From Setophaga petechia (lineage: Eukaryota; Chordata; Aves; Passeriformes; Parulidae), in assembly GCA_024362935.1 (NCBI GenBank), contig JANCRA010000010.1, forward strand, positions 2,180,001 to 2,244,000: DNA of 64,000 bases. The letters run 5' to 3'. The notes beneath the pieces were generated by a model. The model was not told where the DNA came from and searched no databases. It worked only from the letters and a program-made list of their open reading frames with translations. This document shows positions 39,201 to 50,318 of this stretch, one piece after another. The stretch's first letter is position 1. Every line of letters begins with the position of its first letter. A program made the translations under genes and the position numbers.

Positions 39201-42200
39201 TAGTGGCTGTTGTACACAGCCCAGGAAAGCAGTGGCTTTCCTGTTGGCTTACAGTGGGTTTGGTTCAGATCCAAAGGAATAAATACCTGTGTGTCATGAA
39301 TTAATAAAAAGCTGCTCTGGGCTACTAAAGATTAGGATGCAAATGAATTAAAGATGCTAATAATAAAATTGAAAAGTAAAAGCATTTCCTGCAAATGAAA
39401 TAATGTGGGCATGTGTTCAGAAGGACATTCATGTGCAGCAAAAGTCACATGAAATGTATCTTGACATTCTTACTGGTTTTTTTCTAACAGCAAATGCTTA
39501 AGCAGCATTTACAAACCTTGAAGGAATAAACAGGGATCTGGGTCCAGATTTCTATTCAAAGGAATTTTTACTTAACGTCCTGGCATTTAAGCAGTTCCAG
39601 TAATTGTCTTTTGATAATGTTCCATCTGTGCAGTTTAATAGGATTTATCATTAGCACTGTGGCATAGTAGAATTTTTAAAAGTAATTTCCAATTAATGAC
39701 CAAGGTATTTCTCTATTTCTTGAATATAATGATATTCTTATTTTGGAAGACTCATACCCAGGAAATTATTAATGATAACATTATTATTTACTTTTCTAAT
39801 TTCTCAGGATAACAGATAACATCCTGGCTATGGCTCGACCCTCAACAGAATTAATTGAAAAGTACAACATTATTGAGCAGTTTGAAAGGTAACGAATGTA
39901 GTCATTATTTATTGTAAATATTACTGGTGTAATTCCTGATCCATTTTCTCTTTTAACATAGATTTGGATTGTTGATAAAGATCCTTTCATTTTAATGCTC
40001 TACAGGTAAAGATTTATTATCCACTAAGAATAAATATGTGTTTCAGAAAATAAGGGACAATGAAATTTTGCCTGCCTGTAATACTTTGACTCATCTATTC
40101 CTTCCTTAAGATGTGGCATAAAAACCATAATTAACCTCCAGCGTCCCGGGGAGCACGCGAGCTGTGGGAACCCCCTGGAGCAGGAGAGCGGCTTCACCTA
40201 CCGTCCTGAAGCCTTCATGGAGGCTGGCAGTAAGTTCCCTCCTGCTGTTGTTCCTCATTAATTATTGACTTTGACATTTAAGGATCTTTTTACTTGAATT
40301 CCTGTGAATTAAACGCAGCTATGTAGGAAACATTGCACAAAACGTGAAACCTGGCAAATACAATGAAGAGCAAATAACACATTATTGAAGATTGTGTATT
40401 AGAGAGATGGAGGGTTTGTGTTCAGGTGTTTCTAAAGGAAGGACAGCAGTTTGCTTTTTCTTCTGTATTCACAAATTCTGGTACACTCATGTCTTCTTAC
40501 CTAGACTATAAAAGGTTATTTCATGTGAGGACACTGCTCCTGACAGTATTTTTGTATTTTCATGTTATGGTGAAAAGAGAGAAAGTGCCTCCCTGTAAAA
40601 AGCAGCTGCTGACTGAAGAAGTGCTTTTATTTCTGAAAAGAAAAAATTGCCCTCTTTCTATATATAACTGAGCAATTTTGCATGAATCACTGTTTTGTTA
40701 CCTCTTTTACATTCTAGCTGAACTTGAGTTTGACAAATCTTTGCTAGCTTCGTGTATCTATCAAGTTTCAATAGCAAGCATACACTGAAATGGGAAAATA
40801 ATCTCTTGCAAACAAGATGTAGTCAGATTTTAAGCTCCATTATGCAATTTTAGTACTATAATTTCTTATTAGTAATCTCTCCTCTGCAAATAGTACTACA
40901 CCTTTCACATTTGGTGTGGCAGAAAATCACTGTTTCTCTTTTTATTTCAGTTTATTTTTATAATTTTGGATGGAAGGATTATGGCGTGGCATCTCTCACA
41001 ACTATCCTTGACATGGTAAAGGTGATGTCTTTCGCCCTGCAGGAGGGGAGGGTGGCTGTTCACTGCCATGCAGGACTCGGGAGGACAGGTACGTGCCCCA
41101 TGCAGGAGCAGCATCAGGGTTCCTCTAGAAACTCCAACCATCTCTGGTTATAAACCAGTAATAACTGGGCTAGATTCTGTCATTGCAAGATGGACCTCTA
41201 TAAAATGGTTAAAAGTGCTGAACTACTGTGTCCAAATGTCCTCAATGGCTAAAGAAGATCAGTTTTAGTATTTTAAAACCAAAGACCTGTAAGATAAGCG
41301 AAGTTTTTAATCTGTATAATTGTTCCCATTACATTCAAATGTGAGAGCTCCTTCTGGGGTGGAAAGATTCCCCATGTACACTTTCCTTGTCCAGTATTTA
41401 TAACATGTTCACAAACCTGCCACTCACTGTTGGATTGGGTAGATTTGGTGGAGGACCTAAAATTTCATTTGCTCCTTTCCAGTCCTTCCTGGTTGTGCCC
41501 TTCCCTTAGAAGCCTCCATTACTCCCATGTTTGTGAATAGTGGAATTCCTGAAGAGGCTGTGGGGAGCTCCCACTGCAATGCAGTGAGCAGGGCTTCACT
41601 GTCTCATGCTTCTTCACAGGAAATTATGTTTAAGTAACAGCATCACATAATTAGAGGACACTCTGTCTTCACCTATATTAATTTCTATCCCATATTTCCA
41701 CTGGGTATTTGTTTGAGTCTGACAGTTCCTTCACTAATCCTGTCTTTGTATTTTCCAGGTGTTCTAATAGCTTGCTACTTAGTTTTTGCCACCAGAATGA
41801 GTGCTGACCAAGCGATTCTGTTTGTCAGAGCCAAAAGGCCCAACTCCATCCAGACCCGAGGGCAGCTGCTGTGTGTCAGGGAGTTCTCCCAGTTCCTGGT
41901 CCCTCTCCGTAACGTCTTCGCGTGCTGCGAGCCCAAGGCGCACGCGGTCACCCTGTCCCAGTACCTGACCCGCCAGAGGCACCTGCTCCACGGCTACGAG
42001 AGCAGGCACCTCAAGCACGTGCCAAAACTCGTCCACCTGGTGTGCAAGCTGCTGCTGGACCTGGCTGAGAACAGACAGGTGGTAGAGGCAGAGCTGCTCG
42101 ACATCCCAGACCTCTCAGCTGAGATTGAGAAGACCGTGTCCCAGCTGGCATCCACGGAGCTCGAGCAGGAGCTGGCCAGGCACGACAGCGACACGTCGGA

Positions 42201-45200
42201 CTCGTCCTACCCCCACTCCTCTGCTCTCGACAGCCAGGACTCACACGTCTCCCTGGGACACGAATGTGATGCTTTCTGTAGAAGAAGGCACGTAGAATGC
42301 CTTCAGCCTCTTACTCATATGAGAAGGCGTCTGAGCTACAGTGAGTCAGACCTAAGGAGAACTGAGTTTCTTTTGGAACAGGATGACACTGCCTGGACAG
42401 TGCCTGCTCAGATCTTAGTGAACAACAAACCCAAGCAGAACAGTGAAGAGGAATCTTCTGCCACAGGTGAGGCAAAGCCACAGCTGGAGTTAAACAAAGA
42501 AGCATTAGTGCGTAACACATGCACATTGTGGAGTCAAGGGAAATTTGGTTTGGATGGACGAAGGGATGGCTCCTGTCACAGAAGGAGCTCTAGCAAAGAA
42601 GTACAACGCAGCAGGACCTTTTCCTCAGGCCTCGCGTCCATGCACAATTCCAAGGAACCTGGGATGCAAAGGCACAGCTTTGCCAGTGAGACTGCTCACA
42701 GGAAGGACCACAAGACCAATATATATGGCAGGAGATTTTATCTCTCTGAGGACTCTGACTCTTCTTCTTCCTCTTCCAAAGTGAACTTTTCCATTGGATA
42801 TGAAAGTGAGAGTAGCAGAGAGTTGTCAGAGACAATTCCACACATTGTTCTGCAGTCAGAATTAAGTTTGGAAGCCCGAAGAGTTTTGGCAGCCAAAGCA
42901 CTTGCAGATATAAATGAATTTCTGGGAGAGGATGAAGTGAAGCAGAAGGTAGAAATGTGGCAGGTAATTTTTAACTCAAACCCATGCTATGAGCTCTGCA
43001 TGTTTCACCTCAGTGAATTCCTGGAATGGCAAAAAAGTCACGTGGAGCTTTGAAATGGCACATTGGGATGGCAATTTATATGAGGCCTGGGTTCAGGTCT
43101 TTCACAGGCTGGCAAGATGCACCTACATATTCTGGTCTATAGCAGGAGGGTGGAGGTTCACTTTCCCAACTGGGGAAATTGATGCCATTGTTTCTGATTG
43201 TAATGTGGCTGCTGGTGTCACAGAAATAGTACAGGTTTTAAAGGTTTGAGTTGGTTTTTATCAGTGTTTTCTCAGAACTAATCAGAGGATTTGTGAGTAA
43301 AAGAAAAAGAATTTAGTAGAAACTTAACTGCTTATTGTCAAACCCAAATCCTCTTAGCAACATTTGCTTTGAAGTTGTAATGCAAAGCTGGTTTATGTAT
43401 TTCAGTGGAGTATTGGAAGGTTCTCAGCTGCACTGCTGCTGTCATCCTTCTGTTTTAAAGAATCACTTGTATTACTGTTCATTAATGTTGATACTCTGGA
43501 AAAAAATACAAATTTTTTTGATAACTCTTTACTTGTTGGAACATAAGAGCCAAATACTGCTACAATCAAAGAGAATTTGGCAAAGGTATATAGATAATGC
43601 ATTTTCAGTTTTGTTTTGTTTGTTTGTATTTTTTTTTATTTTGTTTTAAGAAAGAACTGAATTCTCAAGATGGAGCTTGGGATAAAATCTGCACCGAGAG
43701 AGATCCTTTTATCCTCTGCAGCTTGATGTGGTCATGGATAGAGCAGCTGAAAGAACCTGTTATATCCAAAGATGATATTGACATGCTGGCAAGGCATTGT
43801 ACAGAATCCCAGGATGCGCTCCACTTGCTGGGAAAGGTACATATTCGATCTGACAATTCATTCCTTCACTTTAGGCAAGGGTTAAAAAAAAGCCACTTTA
43901 AAAAAGCCACTTAATTCTCTTACAAAATCCGAATGAGAATTCATTCTGCATCAAATTATGTGAATTGTCTGTGTATCTCTAGGTATCTTCTAGTCCAAGT
44001 GTCTTGCTCAAAACAGAGTTATCTAGAGCAGACTGCTTGTGTGACAAATGCTCCAGCCCCTTAATTAAGCTGGAAAAGGATTGGGAAGGAACAGCCACAA
44101 AGATTGTTCTTCCTTTTCTTCCTCCTTGCTAGCACTGCTCAGTGTCTCTGCCAGCTTCCAGTGGTGACGGAGACTGGGAAGAACAGAGAGAGGTACAAGA
44201 TGGGGAAAAAAGCCCTAAATATGCACAGCATTTTGGGCTGAAAAGATCAAATCTCATCCTTCCTATGCCAATTCACAGGAAAGCTACTGTTTGTGGAGGG
44301 AATCTTGAAATTCCCAGAAATAAGGAGGAATTACCAGAGTAGTTTGTAGCACTCAGGAGAAGAGTTTTCCTATCATGACTGAAATAATTATGCAGCGGCT
44401 CTTTGGGCTGGTGGGAATTCCCACCGACTCCTGCACATGAACTTTCCGCACAGGAAGGCACAAGGTGGTGTTTAAACAGCAGTTAACAAAATCTGAGTGC
44501 TAAACTGCTTTTTATGGAAATATTTCTTCTGATGAGATGCTGTTCCTTTTCCCCACCAGGAGCAGTGTCAGACCATCCTTTGTATTTTACACTGTGTGGC
44601 AAAACTGCAAGTGCTGCCAGCTGATGTGGAGGAGGCCTTACTTGCTCGTGCTATTAAAGCTTTCACCAAGGCAAGTAATCCCAAATAACTATCCAAGATA
44701 TTGTATTTACTTGGTTTAAATCATGAAGGGTGAATCAATCAACAGAGGGAGGCCTCTATGAGAAAGGCTACAGTAGTTCTTCATGCTTCACTGTAGCTTA
44801 TTTATTTCAGAGTTTATATTTTATAATAATCACATACATAAAGGGTTGGAAATATTCTCTAAAAAATTAAATTCTGTCACTAAAACCTTAATCCTGGAGT
44901 CTCGTTTTTCTCTTTCTGGACCACTGCCAGTTCATGGACACCTTCAAATTAGGGAAAAGAGAATTTTACAGGGTGACACTGACTAATCACCTACAGTAGC
45001 TCCCCAAAGGCTTTGGTAGATTCTGTACCATGTGAATTCTTTCCATCAGATTAAACCACTTTCTGAAATTACACTGCAAGTCAGTTCTGTTCCAGACCTG
45101 TACCACAGGATGTGAGTAACTAATTTCTGCTTTGGGCTCACTGAGTAACAGTGACAGGTGAAGCTATTGCTCAGCTCAGATTTCTTCTCAGATTCAGTCA

Positions 45201-45593
45201 ATGAAATCTGAGCTTGAACAGAATGTTCACTGTGCTGTTTCCTCATCTCTTGTAAATCTGCCTGTTAAAACAACCACCACATTTCTCCTTGTTCTGTTTT
45301 ATTTTAATGTCTAGTTAGCATAAAACTGAAAACACTTGGCATTAAGCACTCCATCAAAAACAAATCTTTTCTTTGATAAATCTCAAAGCTTTTTTTTTTA
45401 ATGTTGTGCATCTACTTTGCATTTTGCTGTATGGCATCTCTTTAACAACTGAACTGAAACTTCTCTCTTTTATTAGACAAGCTTCGATTCTGAGAATGGG
45501 CCATATGTTTACAATACCTTGAAAACTGTGTTTAAACAAGCACTGGAAGAAAAAAGGAAGAGGATTAAAGAAGGAACAGAGAATCCTTCTTGA
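36212..45593 (+). CDS. PTPDC1: PTPDC1, cilia-linked protein tyrosine phosphatase
   Basis: Cysteine phosphatase of the protein tyrosine/dual-specificity superfamily; loss in human cells has been reported to disturb centrosomes and lengthen cilia. Coding exons: 36,212-36,296; 38,932-39,103; 39,808-39,888; 40,111-40,229; 40,951-41,088; 41,759-42,963; 43,651-43,836; 44,560-44,670; 45,477-45,593. They join in phases 1,2,2,1,1,0,0,0 to 2,214 nt, or 737 aa (human 754). The catalytic loop is HCHAGLGRTG with Cys191 and Arg197. The general-acid loop is GWKDYG with Asp162. Residues 200-600 are a long Ser-rich region in one 1.2-kb exon. The C-terminus (LNSQDGAWDKICTERDPF on) is conserved. The ATG at 36,212 fits the family start MAAGVLLQNEQPYS. 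Intron 8 starts with GC, not GT. No break is seen. Confidence 0.98.
38064..38077 (+). promoter_or_regulatory. RFX X-box
   Basis: GTTTCCATGGCGAC fits the X-box consensus RYYNYYATRRNRAC at every position. It lies about 150 bases above the ATG of the alternative PTPDC1 exon, in a CpG-rich patch. RFX factors drive many ciliary genes through this motif, which suits a cilia-linked phosphatase. Confidence 0.65.
38215..38428 (+). CDS. PTPDC1: PTPDC1 alternative first exon, isoform B
   Basis: ATG at 38,215 opens 71 codons plus one base (MQPSPRRRSAVSIFSHFFQG through SPEELDATFPEKK) and ends at AAAAAAAAA/gtaaag. Its phase 1 end fits the exon at 38,932, giving an Arg at the junction and a predicted 780-aa protein. 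It resembles the long human isoform in being basic and Ser/Arg-rich (SQRRRSSVVELLSSSTHR). The X-box and CpG patch just upstream suggest its own promoter. Confidence 0.88.
38932..39103 (+). CDS. PTPDC1: PTPDC1 shared exon 2
   Basis: Starts after tgtcgcag and reads PTAKYTKVGERLRHVIPGHM, CSMACGGRACKYENPARW and EQAIKGLYSSW. It ends CTG/gtgagc (phase 2). This is the common acceptor for both first exons. Confidence 0.95.
40951..41088 (+). CDS. PTPDC1: PTPDC1 catalytic exon
   Basis: Begins after tttatttcag and encodes YFYNFGWKDYGVASLTTILD, then the catalytic loop VHCHAGLGRT, before GACAG/gtacgt. It holds both the nucleophile Cys and the transition-state Arg of the CX5R motif. Confidence 0.96.
41759..42963 (+). 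CDS. PTPDC1: PTPDC1 large exon
   Basis: A 1,205-base exon from GVLIACYLVFATRMSADQA to the KVEMWQ sequence at CAG/gtaatt. The first part completes the phosphatase fold (AKRPNSIQTRGQLLCVREF). The rest is a low-complexity Ser/Asp/Glu-rich region (SDSSSSSSKVNFS) expected to be disordered and phosphorylated. Confidence 0.96.
44560..44670 (+). CDS. PTPDC1: PTPDC1 exon 8 with GC donor
   Basis: Encodes EQCQTILCILHCVAKLQVLP and then EEALLARAIKAFTK. It ends ACCAAG before gcaagt, so the following intron is GC-AG. The next exon (45,477) continues TSFDSENGPYVYNTLK in phase 0, as in the mammalian protein, so the boundary is firm. Confidence 0.93.
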
Positions 45594-46022
45594 TTTCTAC
45601 ACAGCTCTGCTGAAGCACTAGATGGGCCTACCAAATTATTTTGCATATTCCAGCTACTGTATTTTGTGCTACCTGGCATGATCTACCTAACTTTAGGTAA
45701 CAGAAGTTATTAACAAATAATTTTATTTTTTTAGAAGAAGTTTTAGTGGCAGTTGTTCAGTGTACATAGTTTTAAAGAACAGCTCCATGTAACCATTCTC
45801 TGTAGCATTTTGTTTCAGGTACTGTTCTTTTATGTTGTGAAGGGTTCTCCTATTCTCAGATGTGTTTATTGATGTGGAAACCTCTGTTATTGGTAAGAAA
45901 CATTATTGTCAAGTGACACGACTGCCATTAAGTTCAGTGCCATGACCCCCAAAGGTTTAATGGAATAATATTTATGTATTACATATGTTTACATTAATGA
46001 TATTTGATTTCATTTTGCAGAA

Positions 46023-46028
46023 AATAAA
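46023..46028 (+). terminator. PTPDC1: PTPDC1 polyadenylation signal
   Basis: AATAAA 430 bases after the stop codon at 45,591. It is the first canonical hexamer after the stop that I find, giving a roughly 450-base 3' UTR. Confidence 0.55.
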
Positions 46029-46049
46029 TATTAACTGCACCTGTGAAAC

Positions 46050-47870
46050 TGCTTTTCCTTTCAGAAATTTTGAAGTAAGACCAACAGTAATAATGGAGAG
46101 ATTCACAGATCTTGAGATCTGTTATAGACAGCAGACAGTATTTTCTTCAGATCTCTTAAATAATTGTAACCAAAGTATTACTAGAAGGTGTTGTAGGAGA
46201 GAAATGCACTGTGTTGAACAGTAGTCATCAAGCCCTAATTTAGACTTTTTTGGCTGAGAAGGCTTCAAACTGTTTTTAACAGAAAATTGATTGAGGCATT
46301 TAAAGTGCTTTGAATAAGAGTAAAATTTTACTTTATTAACTAAGCTTTTATTGCTTTAAGTGAAAAAACACTTCATCATGAAATCTTTATAAGAATATGA
46401 TTCTGCCCATACTTACATCCAGCAAATACTTACATAAAAAAGTGTGATATAGACATACTAAAAAAACATTAATCAAAACCTTGCTAGCTGCAATATACTT
46501 TGCCAAGGCATTTTTATCTAATAAAACAGAAACAGCTGGGCCAGCATCCTAAAACAGTTTTGGATTCCAGCCTTAGGATCTGGACTGGAATGCCAGTTTG
46601 CAAAATGAGAGGTTCATCAAGGTTGATAAATTTAAGTAGTTAAACAAGAATTTATCCTTTTCCAAAATATTTTTATTCATTTCTGTAAATGACTAATATT
46701 TAGAGTTAAAAATAGACCAGTTGAAATACAGATAATTTATATATGCCTCAACTGTTGGATGATTTTATATCAAATTCAAATTAAAACAGCTACTTTGGCT
46801 GAATCATCTTAATATAGGAACACTTGAAAATATCACATGTAAATCACAAACACAAATCCAGCTTTGCAAAAAGGCAAGGCAACATGACAGACAGTTCTGT
46901 GTCAGCATTAGCAGTAAGGCTCAAACAAATACCATCTTCTAATCTACCGAATGCCCCATCTTCAGGGCCTGCTCTGGTGCTCTGCCATCTCCCAAACCAG
47001 AGTGTGATTCACAAAAACTGCAGCCCAGAGCTGGGTTTTTGCAACATTGAAATGGTTGTGGTCGGCAGGATTGCTGGAGATAAATCACTACAGAACTAAA
47101 GAAAATGTGTGCACCAAGCCAGGGCTTGAATAGGCACAGCAATTTTGGAAAGATGAGGACAAGGTAGCAGAGAACAATGTAAAAATCAGCTGAAAATAAA
47201 AGGAGGAAATGCTAAAGGAGTTATTTGTGCACAGTTGGAGATTTATTTTTCTTGGGTGCAAAGCAAAATCAAAAGCTCCTAAATGCCCAAAAGATTGGAA
47301 ATGTGGAAAGTCCTCCACAGCAGAGTGTCAGACCTCTGGACCTTAAAACAATTTTATTGTGGTGGAGCAATGGCAGCTTGAGCTGGTGCCTCTGGGGGAC
47401 CCTGAACAAAGAACCCTGGGCTTTGATACCCTCGCAGCTGAAGTGTGACAGTCTGGGGTATTCCTGCTGTGTCCGAGTGCCTGGTCACTGTCTGGCACCA
47501 CAGGTCCCCAGACCCTCTGCTGAGCTATTCTTCTCCTACAGTCAAGTTTAGTCTGTCAAGTTTGGCTTTTCTCTCTGATCCACTACCAGGACCACAAGAG
47601 CACGTGGCGCTGAGGATGTAAAAATGCCTGTTCTCGCTGGAACATTGCTGTTGCGTGACACCCTGCAGGGAGAGCGGGCAGCTGGAGGGATGTTGACTCG
47701 TCTCCCTGGTCCCAGCCGTGCATACATGAGAGTTGCTGGCTGTTGGGGCTCGCTGGGAGCCGGCCTGGCCCGGCACCACGGGGAGTTACAAAGCGTCTTC
47801 AAGGAATCCCCACGCGTTAAACCACACGATTTAGCCTGGGATTTTGTTTCTCAGTTAATCTTGTAAAAGG
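46050..47870. other. No gene seen
   Basis: AT-rich to about 47.3 kb, then mixed. No supported coding exon, RNA gene or repeat array. Confidence 0.5.
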
Positions 47871-47879
47871 CCTAACCAA

Positions 47880-48425
47880 GTCTCCTATGAATTCCCTCCC
47901 AGGCAAGCCCAGTCCCGGCCCCGAACGCCCCTCAGCGTTGTCAGGGCAGTGGCAGGAGCCGGAAGCTTGCCCCGAGCGCCGTCGGGCGGGGAGAGAGCGG
48001 CCCAGAGCGAGCCCCTGCCGCTCGGGATGGCCACAGGAGAGCTGGGCGGGCAGCGCCAGGGCCCTGCCCGGGGCTCCTCAGGCTCCTGTGGCATCGGTTC
48101 CGTCCCCTCGGGCGCTGAGCGGTGCTCGGTCCCGCCGCTCTCCCTGCCGGGCTGTGTGTGCCCGGCCCCGAAGGAGGCAGGGCCGGGGCTGTGGCGCTGC
48201 CTGCCCGGGGCTCAGCGCCGGCCGTGCCGTGCCCGTGCAGCGCGACCCGGCGGGGCAGCTCCGCGTCGGCTCGTGGGCACCGCCGTCCCGACGGTGGGCC
48301 GCGGCAGCCCCGAGCCGGACGGGCCCGGAGGGCCCCGGGAGGGAGCGCGGGAGGGTCCCGAGCCCTGCGTGCCTCAGCAGAGACTCCAGCCCCAGTGCGT
48401 GCAGCAGGAGGGGCGCAAGGCACCG
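47880..48425. promoter_or_regulatory. CpG-rich island, no assigned gene
   Basis: About 540 bases of dense CpG with several long open frames on both strands, none of a recognisable family. It could be a promoter island. It sits 2 kb from the end of the minus-strand modular gene and 2.3 kb past PTPDC1, but it has no identified start exon. Confidence 0.4.
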
Positions 48426-48720
48426 GGACGCTTATGAGAGCCCACAGCTCTGTCCATATGTGAAATGAGACCCCAAAACCCCGTCATGTGCCTCAGCAGA
48501 GACCCCAGCACCCTGCACACCTTGGGAGAGATCCCAAACCCCCTGCATGCCTCACACAGAATTCCAAATCTCTTGCATGACTTGAAGTGGACCCCAGCGC
48601 CCTCCATGCCTCAGAGAGAACCTAAAATATCCCTGTGTGTCCCACAAGGGACTCCAGCCCCTCGTGCACCTTATGGGGGCCTCCAAAGTCCCCGGGTGCC
48701 TTATGGGGAAGCCCAGGGCA
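48365..48720. repeat. Degenerate minisatellite, about 45-50-bp unit
   Basis: Seven or so diverged copies of CCTCAGCAGAGACCCCAGC followed by CCCTGCATGC and a variable part. The copies differ strongly, so the array is old. Confidence 0.7.
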
Positions 48721-49328
48721 GCTATGCCGAGTGTTTTGACCTGGAAATCAAGTGTGGCTGTAGCTGGGTTGTTGTGCCTCTGCGGCTGTTCATCAGCCTC
48801 ATCGGGCCCCAAGGCCACAGAGCCCTTCTTCCCTTCCCTTGTGGCCCTCGTCCAGAGGAGCAGACCCTGTGCAGCACCCTGGATTGGTGATGGCCCATCA
48901 ATTAGGTTCTATCAAGTGTGTGTTATAAATTAGGGAGGAGCTTTGTTTTGCCTGCTGGAATTGCTGGTCAGGCTGTGTCCCTGGAGGTGCTCTTGGTGGC
49001 TTCCCTCTTTCCCTGGGCTTGCCACTGGAGGAGGTGCAAGCCCAGATGATCCCCCAGAAGGAAATGTGCCCTCAGCCCAGAGACGCTCATCATGGGCTCC
49101 CCCAGCCCTCGGGGCCCCGCCGCTGGTCACAGCAGCCCCTGCCTGGCTCCTGCCTGCCCACACCGTGGGCATCCACGGCTGCCCCTGGGCATGGAGCTCA
49201 CCCACTGCTGCTGTCGGGTGGGCTTTGTTGCTGCTACCACCCAGACACTGGGCTGACAGCTCCATCTCTTTATTGCAACAGAAGAAGGGGCCATCATCTA
49301 CCTTGGTGGGGATGGGGGGGATGGGGGG

Positions 49329-49939
49329 TGTGAAAAATTTGTATTTTATGATTGGCTTTTCACAAATATTAAAATGAATATTACAGGTGTTGGGTTAGAA
49401 AGTAGTGCTGTATTAATTCTCTTAAGTAGTGTCTTAAATATAGTTTTAGGTTATAAAAAAATGTTAAAATAGAAACTACACTATGTAAGATACTTTTTTT
49501 AAAAAAAGGACTCACAGCAAGATAGCAGCCACAGGACACGTAAATCTGTCAGAGAAAAAGAATTTATTGCCTACTTATCAGAAGAAATGAACTTCTTCCC
49601 ACCTTGAAGGCACTGTTAGGATTCAGAGGAAGAAGTTGATGATGACCAGACAGAATCCTGTGTTTGAACGGAATTTATGCATTATGTATGAAGTGTATGG
49701 CTATGCAACAGGTTGTTGTTTTTAAGGGATAATTCTCTGTTAACGTGTGTCCTCTTTCGGGCTTGTGCTGCCAGAAAAAGGTACCTGGATGTCCGTAACT
49801 CTTTGTTTCTATTGTCTCATATTTTCCTAGTTCAAATTGTCCAAATTATTATTACTCTTATGGTATTACTATTCATATAACCGTTTTATTATTATTAAAC
49901 TTTTAAAATTTTAAAAACAAGCGATTGGCGTTTTTCACG
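49329..49939 (+). mobile_element. Solo LTR of an endogenous retrovirus
   Basis: Starts TGTGAAAAATTTG and ends TTTTTCACG, an imperfect inverted terminal repeat with a one-base change from the expected TTTTTCACA. The interior (GTATTTTATGATTGGCTTTT, GTATTAATTCTCTTAAGTAG, GTACCTGGATGTCCGTAACT, TTATTATTATTAAACTTTT) matches my memory of an LTR common in songbird genomes. About 611 bases, with no internal coding region next to it. Confidence 0.82.
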
Positions 49940-50155
49940 AGGGCTGTATCCTACAGTGTTGTTTAGAGGGCAGGGCCATGGGCCTCGGGGGCAGAGGAAG
50001 GGACATGCTGGTCTCAGGAGGGGCTGGAGGGTGCTAGGCTGCTCCTGGAGTCTCTAAAAGAACTCAGCAATGGGCTGGGACGGGACAGAGGAGGATCAAA
50101 AAAGGGATGAGGGAAGCTCAGGGATACACATGGGGAGAGGAGGTGGCAGTGGGAT

Positions 50156-50318
50156 CTACAGGAGAAAAGGAGGTTCCCTCATAGATGGCTGTTCCGGGGT
50201 CTTCTTCTCAGAACTCTTGAGAGGGCTGCCCAGGTCCTTCTTAGTCCTGGAGGAGCCGTTCAAGAATTCTGGGCGTGAGGTGCAGCCACCGCCTTTCAAC
50301 TCCTGTCCAGAGGTGGAA
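50156..50318 (-). CDS. Terminal exon: cytoplasmic tail
   Basis: The acceptor ctctctccacag joins to the TM exon in phase 2. It encodes about 54 residues, STSGQELKGGGCTSRPEF then SRTKKDLGSPLKSSEKKTPE, and ends PPFLL before TAG. Basic and Ser/Thr-rich with several possible phosphorylation sites; no known signalling motif (ITAM, ITIM, PDZ ligand) is evident. Confidence 0.68.
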
